The notes beneath the pieces were generated by a model. It was not told the origin of the DNA and did no database searches. It worked only from the letters and a program-made list of their open reading frames with translations. From contig NZ_JAHKRM010000024.1 in the NCBI RefSeq assembly GCF_019396345.1, positions 62,001 through 126,000 on the forward strand: a stretch of 64,000 nt of DNA, read 5' to 3'. Made by a program: the position numbers and the translations under genes. Of this stretch, positions 49,121-56,787 are shown in pieces; the stretch's first letter is position 1, and the number at the start of each line of letters is the position of its first letter. The DNA is from Nonomuraea guangzhouensis (GTDB lineage: Bacteria > Actinomycetota > Actinomycetes > Streptosporangiales > Streptosporangiaceae).

Positions 49121-49385
49121 CCGGACTAGTTGTTCTGTCCCGTGAGGTTGGGTACGCGGCTGGCGGGTGAAAGGCCGTTCAGTGCGGTGTGTCCGCGGTG
49201 GTGATTGTAGGTGTGCACCCAGGCCGGTAGGGCGGCGCAGCGGCCAGCCGTCCTCGACCACGCAGCGGGCCAGGCGCAGACGCCCGAGTTCGGTCAGCGG
49301 CGCGTTACGGTGGGGCATGAGGGCCTTTCTGGTTCGGTGGTAGATGTCGCAATCCACACCAAACCGAAGGCCCTCACCCAATTAC
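49121..49385 (-). mobile_element. Internally deleted IS481-family element
   Basis: On the minus strand the transposase begins at ATG 49318 ('MPHRNAPLTELGRLRLARCV' ... 'GWPLRRPT'), the typical IS481 N-terminal HTH. After ~30 codons it jumps, out of frame, to the far C-terminus 'WVHTYNHHRGHTALNGLSPA' ... 'NLTGQNN' with stop at 49126-49128. The DDE catalytic core is gone. The leader contains the usual imperfect hairpin (49319-49378, GAGGGCCTT / AAGGCCCTC). It cannot transpose by itself. Confidence 0.75.
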
Positions 49386-49436
49386 AAGATCATCGAAGCC
49401 ATGTCGCCCCGTACTCAACCTCTGTGGTCAGTACAA

Positions 49437-50108
49437 CTAGCCGAAGAGGGTCGCCTGGCCCTCGCCCACCGCCGGATCCCGGTGCCGCTTGAGGTGCCGC
49501 CAGCGCGGCAGGTCGTCCAGGTAGGACCACGACAGCCGATGGTGCTCCGTGGGCCCCAGACGGGCCAGCGCCTCCTGGTGGACCGGTGACGGATAGCCGG
49601 CGTTGTCCGCGAAGCCGTACTCCGCGCAGCCGATCGTCCCCATGTAGGCGTCGCGGCGTACCTTGGCCAGGACCGAGGCGGCCGCCACCGAGATGCTGGC
49701 CGAGTCGCCCTTGACCTCGAGGCGTACCGGCCACGGAGCGCCGATGTAGTCGTGCGAGCCATCGAGGATCAGCGCGTCGGGCCGCAGCGGGAGGGCGGCC
49801 AGGGCGCGGCGAGCGGCGCGGCGCAGGGCCTCCGTCATGCCGAGCTCGTCGACCTCGGTGTGGGTGGCGTCGCCGAAGCCGATGCCGACCGCCCACGACT
49901 CCAGCTCGGCGGCCACGGTCCCGCGCTTGGCGGCCGACAACTGCTTGGAGTCCGTCAGCCCAGCGGGCGGATCCGACAGGTCGGTGACGACGGCGCACAC
50001 CGTCACGGGGCCGGCCCAGGCGCCCCGGCCCACTTCGTCGAGGCCCGCGACCGTGGTCGTGCTGCGCTGCGCGAGCAACAGGTGCTCGATGTCGTAGGAG
50101 GGCGCCAT
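49437..50108 (-). CDS. rnhB: Ribonuclease HII
   Basis: 223 residues from ATG 50108. Catalytic block 'VAGLDEVGRGAWAGPV' with D24 and E25, 'LTDSKQLSAAKR', 'ALILDGSHDYIG' with the third Asp and 'KGDSASISVAAASVLAKVRRDAYM' with the fourth. It removes ribonucleotides and RNA primers from DNA:RNA hybrids. The C-terminus 'RHRDPAVGEGQATLFG' lies 50 bp from the IS481 remnant and is intact. It is followed upstream by the LysR gene in the same direction. Confidence 0.95.
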   Translation of the reverse strand: MAPSYDIEHLLLAQRSTTTVAGLDEVGRGAWAGPVTVCAVVTDLSDPPAGLTDSKQLSAAKRGTVAAELESWAVGIGFGDATHTEVDELGMTEALRRAARRALAALPLRPDALILDGSHDYIGAPWPVRLEVKGDSASISVAAASVLAKVRRDAYMGTIGCAEYGFADNAGYPSPVHQEALARLGPTEHHRLSWSYLDDLPRWRHLKRHRDPAVGEGQATLFG

Positions 50109-50120
50109 GGGCACCAGACG

Positions 50121-51056
50121 TTATCGCTCCGCGAGGCGTACCGGATCCAGATCGGCGGCGAGGTAGCGCGCCGCGACGTGGATGGCCCGCAGGGTCACCG
50201 ACACCGACGGGCGATGGACGCTGGAGCCGCGCGCGACGGCCAGCACCTCGCGGCCCACCGGGTTGCCGGCGAACTGGCGTACGGCGATGCCCCGGACACC
50301 GGCGGCCAGCGCCAGCGCGGGCACGGCGGCGATCCCGATGCCCTTGGCGACCAGCGACAGGATCGTGCCCAGCCCCTCGAACTCCCACGGCGTCGGCCTG
50401 GTGCCGCCCACGTCCACGAAGAGCCGGTCGACCGCGAGGCGCGACGGCTCACCGTCCGGGGTGGCCATCCACGGCTCGTCACGCAGCTCGCGCAGGTCCA
50501 GGGGTACCTCGGGGTCGGCCAGCCGGTGCTTGCGCGGCACCACCAGCACCAGCGGGTCGTACAGCAGCGGGAACACCCGCAGGCTGTCGTTGTCGCCGAC
50601 CCGCCCGTACCAGTCGTCCACGAGCGCGATGTCGACCTCGCCCGACTGCACCTCCCGCATGCCCCGCCCCGACCGGCTCTGCCCGAGCCTGAGCGTCAGC
50701 TCGGTGTAACGGCGCAGCGTGCGGGCGAGCGCCGGCGCGAACGCGACCGCCGCCGTGGGGAAGGCGGTCAGCACCACCCGGCCGGACGGCGAGGCCGCGT
50801 GAGCCGAAAGGTCGGATTCGGCCTCCTCGACCATGGACAGGATGCGTTCGGCATGGGTCACCAGGCGGCGGCCCGCGTCGGTCAGCTCGGCGCTGCGCGC
50901 CGTCCGGTCGATCAGCGCGGTTCCGGTCTCACGTTCGAGGGCGACCAACTGCTGGGACACGGCCGAAGGACTGTATCCGAGCGACTCGGCGGTCGCCGCG
51001 ATGCTGCCTCGACGGGCAAACTCGCAGATCAACACCAAACGCCGTAATTCGAGCAT
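50121..51056 (-). CDS. LysR-family transcriptional regulator
   Basis: 311 residues. HTH 'RRLVLICEFARRGSIAATAESLGYSPSAVSQQLVALERETGTALIDR' and a two-lobed effector domain ('GRVVLTAFPTAAVAFAPALARTLRRYTELTLRLG'). It is divergent from the aminotransferase gene across 79 bp, the usual LysR-target layout, so the aminotransferase is the likely target. 12 bp separate it from rnhB downstream. Confidence 0.9.
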   Translation of the reverse strand: MLELRRLVLICEFARRGSIAATAESLGYSPSAVSQQLVALERETGTALIDRTARSAELTDAGRRLVTHAERILSMVEEAESDLSAHAASPSGRVVLTAFPTAAVAFAPALARTLRRYTELTLRLGQSRSGRGMREVQSGEVDIALVDDWYGRVGDNDSLRVFPLLYDPLVLVVPRKHRLADPEVPLDLRELRDEPWMATPDGEPSRLAVDRLFVDVGGTRPTPWEFEGLGTILSLVAKGIGIAAVPALALAAGVRGIAVRQFAGNPVGREVLAVARGSSVHRPSVSVTLRAIHVAARYLAADLDPVRLAER

Positions 51057-51135
51057 CGGACTTCCTTACGCCTACCCACAAAAAGCCTCGCTTGTGCTGA
51101 TGCCTTCATCAAACCACGCTGGGAACGTGACAACC

Positions 51136-52422
51136 ATGACGGTTACCCTCTCCGCCACGCTGGCGGCCAACGAAGAGATCGAACGAAGACGAGGCGCCGG
51201 GCAACGGGTGCTGCACCTCGCCTTCGGCGAGGCCGGCCTGCCCGTCCACCCGGCGCTGCGCGACAAGCTGGTCGCCGCATCCGAACGCAACGGCTACGGG
51301 CCGGTCGCGGGAGCGGCCGACCTGCGGAGCGCGGCGGCGGGCTACTGGACACGTCGGGGACTGCCCACCGACCCCGAACTGATCGTCTGCGGACCTGGCA
51401 GCAAGTCCCTGCTGTACGGCGTGCTGCTGGCCATCGGCGGCGACATCGTCCTGCCCATGCCCAGCTGGGTCAGCTACGCGGCGCAGGCCGACCTGGTCGG
51501 TGCCCACCCGATCCTGGTTCCGCCCCCGGCGGGACAGGGCGGCGTACCAGATCCCGAGCGGGTGACCTCGGCCGTGCTGCACGCTCGCGCCCAGGGCAGG
51601 ACCGTCAGCTCGGTGCTCGTGACGCTGCCCGACAACCCCACCGGGCGCCTGGCGTCCTCGCAGACCATCCAGCGACTGGTGGAAGTCGCCCGCGAGCTCG
51701 ACCTGTACATCATCTCCGACGAGATCTACCGGGACCTGCTGCACGACCCGCTGCTCCCGTTCACCTCGCCCGCCGACCTGGCGCCCGAGCGCACGGTCGT
51801 CACCACCGGGCTCAGCAAGAGCCTGGCACTGGGCGGCTGGCGGATCGGCGTGGCCAGGCTGCCGGACGAGGCGTACGACCTGCGCGCCCGGCTGCTCGCG
51901 GTGGCGAGCGAGATCTGGTCCGCCCCGGCCGCCCCCGTGCAGGAGGCCGCCGCCTACGCCTTCACCGACCCGCCCGAGCTGGTCGAGCGCATCGTGCGGA
52001 GCCGGAGGCTGCACGGAACGCTCGCCCACGCGGTGCGGGACAGGTTCGTGGGGATCGGCGCCTCGGTGCCCACTCCCCAGGGCGGGTTCTATCTCTATCC
52101 GGACCTGAGCCACCTACGGCTCGGCGGCTCGGCCGAGATCACCCGCATCCTGCTCGACGACCACGGCATCGGCGTGCTGCCCGGCCACGCGTTCGGCGAC
52201 GATCCCAGCGCCGCGCGAGTGCGGGTCGCGGTGAGCCTGCTCTACGGGGACACCTCGGAGGAGCGCCTGACCGCGCTGAACAGCCAAGATCCACTCCAAC
52301 TGCCGTGGATCGCGGCCAATCTCGACCTGCTGTCGATGGGCTTGACAGAGCTCTCGCTGCGTCAGCGGAGCCCGGTGCGTGAACTGCACCCGGCGCTCGT
52401 GCCGACGCCATGTCACAGTTAG
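51136..52422 (+). CDS. PLP-dependent class I/II aminotransferase
   Basis: 428 residues from ATG 51136. Fold-type I features: 'LHLAFGEAGLPVHPALRDKL', 'YGPVAGAADLRSAAAGYW', 'LPDNPTGRLAS', 'IISDEIYRDLLHD' and Schiff-base Lys228 in 'TGLSKSLALGGWRIGVAR', with the phosphate-binding Arg in the same block. The Arg near the C-terminus in 'AARVRVAVSLLYG' would bind the substrate carboxylate. It resembles aspartate/alanine-type aminotransferases. The C-terminal ~40 residues after 'SLLYGDTSEE' are longer than usual. Confidence 0.9.
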   Translation: MTVTLSATLAANEEIERRRGAGQRVLHLAFGEAGLPVHPALRDKLVAASERNGYGPVAGAADLRSAAAGYWTRRGLPTDPELIVCGPGSKSLLYGVLLAIGGDIVLPMPSWVSYAAQADLVGAHPILVPPPAGQGGVPDPERVTSAVLHARAQGRTVSSVLVTLPDNPTGRLASSQTIQRLVEVARELDLYIISDEIYRDLLHDPLLPFTSPADLAPERTVVTTGLSKSLALGGWRIGVARLPDEAYDLRARLLAVASEIWSAPAAPVQEAAAYAFTDPPELVERIVRSRRLHGTLAHAVRDRFVGIGASVPTPQGGFYLYPDLSHLRLGGSAEITRILLDDHGIGVLPGHAFGDDPSAARVRVAVSLLYGDTSEERLTALNSQDPLQLPWIAANLDLLSMGLTELSLRQRSPVRELHPALVPTPCHS

Positions 52423-52563
52423 GCGAAACTTTGTCCACGGGCCGGTGCGGTGACCCCGCAATCGGCCCGCTGAGCTGCATAAACACCCAGGTTGCAACAA
52501 GCTGCAAAGAATGCTGGACGAGACCTGTTCTCCGGCATACCAAGCAGCCTCCATCATGTGCTC

Positions 52564-53208
52564 ATGCCCGCTCTTGTCACCTTGTCCGGGCGCCTCGTGC
52601 GCCTGGAACCTCTCAGCCTCGCGGTGATCGACGACCTCGTCGCCGCGGCGAGTGAAGACCGCTCCACGTATGCCTTCACCCGTGTCCCGGCCGGCCGGGA
52701 CGAGATGGTCTCCTATGTGGAGGCCGCACTGGCTGAGCAGGCGGAGGGCCGCACGCTGCCCTTCGCCGTCCGGTGGCTGAACACCGACCGAGTCGTCGGT
52801 GCCACCCGTCTTATGCACCTGGAGTACTGGCAGGGCCCCATGCCCTGGCCGCCGGGTACGCGGGGCGTGGTGGGCGAGGTCCCGTCCGTGGCCGACATCG
52901 GTTACACCTGGCTGGGCGCCTCCGCCCAGGGCACGGGTGCGAACCGGGAGAGCAAGTTCCTGATGCTCTCGCACGCCTTCGAGACGTGGAACGTCCACCG
53001 CATCACGCTCAAGTCAGACGTCCGCAACAACAGGTCGCTGGCCGCCATAGCCGCCTTGGGCGCGCATTTCGACGGGATACGCCGGGCGGAATGCAGGGGC
53101 GCCGATGACACCGTCCGAGATACGGCGTTCTACTCGATCCTCAACTCTGAATGGCCCGGGATTCGAGAACGCCTGGCCCAGAGGCTCGGCCTCGCCGAAG
53201 CAGCATAA
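52564..53208 (+). CDS. GNAT-family N-acetyltransferase (RimJ/RimL-like)
   Basis: 214 residues from ATG 52564; GTG 52558 is possible. 'LVTLSGRLVRLEPLSLAVIDDLVAAA', 'PFAVRWLNTDRVVGATRLMHLE', 'IGYTWLGASAQGTGANRESKFLMLSHAFE' with acetyl-CoA loop Q-G-T-G-A-N, 'RITLKSDVRNNRSLAAIAALGAHFDGIRR'. It probably acetylates a protein N-terminus or a small amine. A strong terminator follows at 53222. Confidence 0.88.
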   Translation: MPALVTLSGRLVRLEPLSLAVIDDLVAAASEDRSTYAFTRVPAGRDEMVSYVEAALAEQAEGRTLPFAVRWLNTDRVVGATRLMHLEYWQGPMPWPPGTRGVVGEVPSVADIGYTWLGASAQGTGANRESKFLMLSHAFETWNVHRITLKSDVRNNRSLAAIAALGAHFDGIRRAECRGADDTVRDTAFYSILNSEWPGIRERLAQRLGLAEAA

Positions 53209-53221
53209 GCACCATCCGCCA

Positions 53222-53245
53222 AGGCCCCGCCGTACGGCGGGGCCT
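53222..53245 (+). terminator. Perfect 10-bp hairpin terminator
   Basis: AGGCCCCGCC (53222-53231), loop GTAC, GGCGGGGCCT (53236-53245), followed by GTGTCTTGCT. It lies 13 bp after the GNAT stop. Confidence 0.8.
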
Positions 53246-53339
53246 GTGTCTTGCTATATGCCCAGGGTCATGGCCGCCCCCGTGGTAATTGGGGCCATGT
53301 CGCTGCTGACCCTCAGGATCCGTCGCCGGACTCAACACT

Positions 53340-53371
53340 CGATTAACGACCGATCAACGCTTCGGTTAACG
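53340..53371 (+). promoter_or_regulatory. Triple direct repeat, probable SARP box
   Basis: CGATTAACG (53340), CGATCAACG (53351) and CGGTTAACG (53363) are direct repeats of CGRTYAACG spaced 11 and 12 bp, i.e. on one helix face. They lie 83 bp before the AfsR-like start, about 14 bp ahead of TATGTG. SARPs bind direct repeats with 11-bp periodicity just upstream of -10, so autoregulation is likely. Confidence 0.65.
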
Positions 53372-53453
53372 AATGGGCGGATGCCTATGTGTTGGGCAAG
53401 GATGGACCTATCATTTGGTAACAAATCTTTCCATTGCGTTGGAGACAGGCGAC

Positions 53454-56400
53454 ATGACTGGTCAGAGCGTCGAAGGCGAGCTGAGATTCGCCGTGCTCGG
53501 TCCCGTCCGCGCGTGGCGCGATGGCAAGGAAGTCGACCTGGGCACTCCGCTGCAGCGCTCCATTCTCGCCATGCTGCTCCTGCGCGAGGGCCGTGCGGTG
53601 ACTCCGACCGAGATGATCGACGCGGTCTGGGGCGAGGAAGCGCCGCCGCGCGCCCTCGGCGCCCTGCGTACGTACGTCTCCCGGTTGCGCACCGTCCTGG
53701 AGCCCGGCAGGGCCGCCCGCTCGCGGCCCGAGCTGCTGACCTCCGTCGGCCGCGGGTACGCGCTGCGGCTGCCCGAAGGAACGCTCGACCTGACCCGGTT
53801 CGAGCGCGTCACCCACGAGGCCGAGGCCGCGCGCCGGGCCGGCAAGCCACGTGAGGCCGCCCAGGCTCTGCGGGCCGCGCTGTCGCTGTTCGAGGGCGAG
53901 CCGCTGGCCGGAGCCGTCGGGCCGTACGCCGAGCACCAGCGCGACCGGCTGGTCGAGCGCCGGATCAGCGTGGTCGAGACGCTCATGGACGTGGACCTGG
54001 AGCTGGGCGAGCACGCCGCGGTCGTCTCCGAGCTGATCGCGCTGACCGCCGAGCACCCGCTGCGTGAGCGCCTGCGCGCCCAGCTCATGCTGGCCTACTA
54101 CCGGTGCGGCCGGCAGGGCGACGCGCTGGCCGTCTTCACCGAGACGCGCGAGGCGCTGATCGAGGAGCTGGGCATCGAGCCCGGCCCCGAGCTGACCACG
54201 CTGCACCAGCGCATCCTGGCCGCCGACCCCACGCTGACCGTCGCCGAGGTGGCCGAGGAGGAAGGGGCGCGGGAAGAGGAGGAGCCGACGCTCCACCTGC
54301 CGCGTCCCGCGCAGCTGCCCGCCGCCGTGAACGACTTCACCGGGCGCATGGAGATCGCCGGGCGGCTGCGTACCCTGCTGGCCTCGCAGTCGGCCGCCGA
54401 GGGCGTGCCGGTGGCCGCGATCTGCGGGATCGGCGGGGTGGGCAAGACCACCCTGGCCGTGCACGTGGCGCACGCGGCCGGCGACCTGTTCCCCGACGGC
54501 CAGCTCTACGCCGACCTGCGCGGCTACACCGACGAGGCGACCGGCCCCGAATCGGCGCTGGGCGCGTTCCTGCGCGCGCTGGGCGTCCCGTCCGACGTCA
54601 TCCCCGAGCGCCTGGCCGAGCGGTCGGCGCTCTACCGCTCGCTGCTCGCCGAGCGGCGCATCCTCGTGCTGCTCGACAATGCCCACGACGCCGAGCAGGT
54701 CAGCCCGCTGCTGCCGGGCTCGCCGGGCTGCGCGGCCATCGTCACCAGCCGCCACAAGCTGGCCGACCTGCCCTCTGCCCGGCTGTTCGATCTGGACGTG
54801 ATGGAGCCGGACGAGGCGCTGACGCTGTTCGCCTCGGTGGCCGGGCCCGAGCGGGTGGCGGCCGAGCGTGACGCCACCATGGACGTGGTCGCCGCCTGCG
54901 GGTTCCTGCCGCTGGCCGTACGGATCGTGGCGGCCAGGCTGGCCGCGCGGCCCTCGTGGACGGTCGCCTCGCTGGTGCCCCGGCTGGCCGACGAGCAGCG
55001 CCGTCTCGACGAGATGCGGGTGGGCAACCTCGCGGTCGAGGCCACGTTCGCGCTCGGCTACGGGCACCTGGACACCGCCCAGTCCCGGGCGTTCCGGCTG
55101 CTGTCGCTGCCCAACGGGCCCGACATCTCGGCCCATGCGGCGGCGGCCGTGCTGTCGGCGAGCGTGTTCGACACCGAGGACCTGCTGGAGTCGCTGGTCG
55201 ACGCCAGCCTGCTGGAGGCGCCCGCGCCGGGCCGCTACCGCTTCCACGACCTGCTCAAGCTGTTCGCCCGCCGGACGCTGGAGAAGACCGAACGGCCGCA
55301 GTCCCGCACGATGGCGCTGCGCCGGCTGCTCGGGTTCTACCTGGCCTCCGCCCAGTCGGCGCACCGGCTGGCCTACGAGGGCAGCATGATCGCCGACAAC
55401 CTCCAGGTGGACGGCAGCGGGCTCTCGTTCAACTCCGTCGGCGAGGCCGTCGCCTGGCTGGTCGCCGAGGGCGATTCGCTGTTCGCCGCGATCAACCAGG
55501 CCGCCGCCACCGCCCGTGCCCCGGAGCCGCTGCTGCCCGCAGGCGACCTGCTGGTGGCCATGGAGCCGCTGCTGGAGTCCGGCACCCACACCCGTGAGTT
55601 CGACCAGGGCACGCGGGCCGTGCTGGCCACCGCCAAGCGCATCGGCGACACCGGCAGTGAGCTGCGCGCCCGCTACGTGCTCGGCCGGGTGCTGTTCGCC
55701 AGCAACCGGCTCACGCAGGCCGAGGAGCAGTTCAGGATCGTGCACGAGCTGTCGGTCGACCGCGGCGAGAAGGTCGTCACCGGCGAGGTGATGAACGCGC
55801 TGGCCGTCGTCGTGGGCCGGCAGCGCCGCCACGCCGAGGCGCTGACCTGGTTCGACTCGGCCATGCGCTGGTATCGCGAGAACGGCGTACCGGCCGGCGA
55901 GGCGCTCGTGCTCAGCTACTCGGCCCGCGACCACCTCGGCCTCGGCCGCCCCGAGGACGCGATCGCCGCGGCGGAGAAGGGCCTGGCCATCTTCACCGAG
56001 ATCGGCAGCGGCGCCGGCACCGCCCGCGCCCGCTACCACCTGGGCATCGTCCTGTCGCGGGTGGGCCGCATCACCGAGGCCGTCCACCACCACGCCGAGT
56101 GCCTGGCCTTCTTCCGCGCCAGCAAGCAGCGCGTCTGGGAGCAGCGGGTCTGCTCGCGGCTCGCCGAGACGTTCATCGCCGCCGGGCGCTACCCCGATGC
56201 CGTACGGCACGCGGAGCAGGCCCTGGTGGTGTCGAGGGAGATCGGCCATCCCTATGGCGAGGCGCTCTCGCTGATGGTGCTCGGAGAGGCGCTCAAGGGC
56301 ATGGGCAGCGCCACGAGGAGCCATGACTGCCTACGGCAGGCCTTCGAGATCTTCTCGATGCTCGGCGCCCCCGAGGCGGAGGACCTCAAGGCCCGCCTCG

Positions 56401-56498
56401 CCCAGACCCCGGTCGTCGATCCTGTTGTCGGTCCCGTCAACGAGCCCGTCAACGAGCCCGTCGTCGAGCCCGTCGTCGAGCCCGTCGTCGAGCTCTGA
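53454..56498 (+). CDS. AfsR/SARP-family regulator with NB-ARC and TPR domains
   Basis: 1014 residues from ATG 53454 (GGAGA upstream), the length of AfsR. Order: winged-helix SARP DNA-binding domain (about 10-95), BTAD (about 100-245), acidic linker, NB-ARC ATPase with Walker A 'GIGGVGKTT' near 325 and 'LVLLDNAHDAEQVSPLLPGS', winged-helix/ARC2, then TPRs (about 720-980). The tail is seven P-V-x-x tetrapeptides. Such proteins couple nucleotide state and a protein or metabolite signal to antibiotic gene activation. No biosynthetic cluster is adjacent. Confidence 0.93.
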   Translation: MTGQSVEGELRFAVLGPVRAWRDGKEVDLGTPLQRSILAMLLLREGRAVTPTEMIDAVWGEEAPPRALGALRTYVSRLRTVLEPGRAARSRPELLTSVGRGYALRLPEGTLDLTRFERVTHEAEAARRAGKPREAAQALRAALSLFEGEPLAGAVGPYAEHQRDRLVERRISVVETLMDVDLELGEHAAVVSELIALTAEHPLRERLRAQLMLAYYRCGRQGDALAVFTETREALIEELGIEPGPELTTLHQRILAADPTLTVAEVAEEEGAREEEEPTLHLPRPAQLPAAVNDFTGRMEIAGRLRTLLASQSAAEGVPVAAICGIGGVGKTTLAVHVAHAAGDLFPDGQLYADLRGYTDEATGPESALGAFLRALGVPSDVIPERLAERSALYRSLLAERRILVLLDNAHDAEQVSPLLPGSPGCAAIVTSRHKLADLPSARLFDLDVMEPDEALTLFASVAGPERVAAERDATMDVVAACGFLPLAVRIVAARLAARPSWTVASLVPRLADEQRRLDEMRVGNLAVEATFALGYGHLDTAQSRAFRLLSLPNGPDISAHAAAAVLSASVFDTEDLLESLVDASLLEAPAPGRYRFHDLLKLFARRTLEKTERPQSRTMALRRLLGFYLASAQSAHRLAYEGSMIADNLQVDGSGLSFNSVGEAVAWLVAEGDSLFAAINQAAATARAPEPLLPAGDLLVAMEPLLESGTHTREFDQGTRAVLATAKRIGDTGSELRARYVLGRVLFASNRLTQAEEQFRIVHELSVDRGEKVVTGEVMNALAVVVGRQRRHAEALTWFDSAMRWYRENGVPAGEALVLSYSARDHLGLGRPEDAIAAAEKGLAIFTEIGSGAGTARARYHLGIVLSRVGRITEAVHHHAECLAFFRASKQRVWEQRVCSRLAETFIAAGRYPDAVRHAEQALVVSREIGHPYGEALSLMVLGEALKGMGSATRSHDCLRQAFEIFSMLGAPEAEDLKARLAQTPVVDPVVGPVNEPVNEPVVEPVVEPVVEL
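56409..56492 (+). repeat. 12-bp tandem repeats at the 3' end of the AfsR-like gene
   Basis: Seven in-frame 12-bp units encode P-V-V-D, P-V-V-G, two P-V-N-E and three P-V-V-E just before the stop. The last three are identical in DNA, suggesting recent slippage. Confidence 0.85.
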
Positions 56499-56560
56499 GT
56501 ACAGCTCGTCGTCCAGACGTGTCATCCACACATGGTTGATCAAGGCTGTCCCTTTGGGAG

Positions 56561-56577
56561 TCACGGAGCCCCCGTGA
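56561..56577 (+). terminator. Small hairpin after the AfsR-like gene
   Basis: TCACGG (56561-56566) with CCGTGA (56572-56577), 5-base loop. It is weak. A second imperfect stem, 56702-56712 with 56723-56733 (9 of 11 pairs), followed by TTGCT, is a better terminator candidate further on. Confidence 0.35.
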
Positions 56578-56756
56578 TCCATACAGTGCCGCGATTGCTA
56601 GCCCGGCCGGCCATCTGACCGTCACGCGTCGCTAGGGGGCCCGGTTTTCCGGATGCTCCGCGTAACGGCTAGCCGCCTCACATCGACGACCGGCCGGACC
56701 CGACACGAGCCTCGAACCCCCCGGGCCCGTGTCTTGCTGAGAAGCCTCCACCCGGG

Positions 56757-56787
56757 CGGTCAACATCCGATCAACGGTCGATCAAAG
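56757..56787 (+). promoter_or_regulatory. Second triple direct-repeat array (SARP-box-like)
   Basis: CGGTCAACA (56757), CGATCAACG (56768) and CGATCAAAG (56779) repeat the same motif as at 53340, with exact 11-bp spacing and the same orientation. The array overlaps the stop codon of the convergent methyltransferase gene, and no gene on the plus strand follows it. Confidence 0.55.

Noticed and set aside
53243..53255. Shared GTGTCTTGCT after hairpins near 53245 and 56729 as a mobile-element end
   Set aside because: It lies directly behind terminator stems and is more simply explained as a common terminator tail.
53385..56324. A 979-residue minus-strand open frame antisense to the AfsR-like gene
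   Set aside because: Same kind of GC-driven shadow; no recognisable domain, while the plus strand encodes SARP, NB-ARC and TPR domains.
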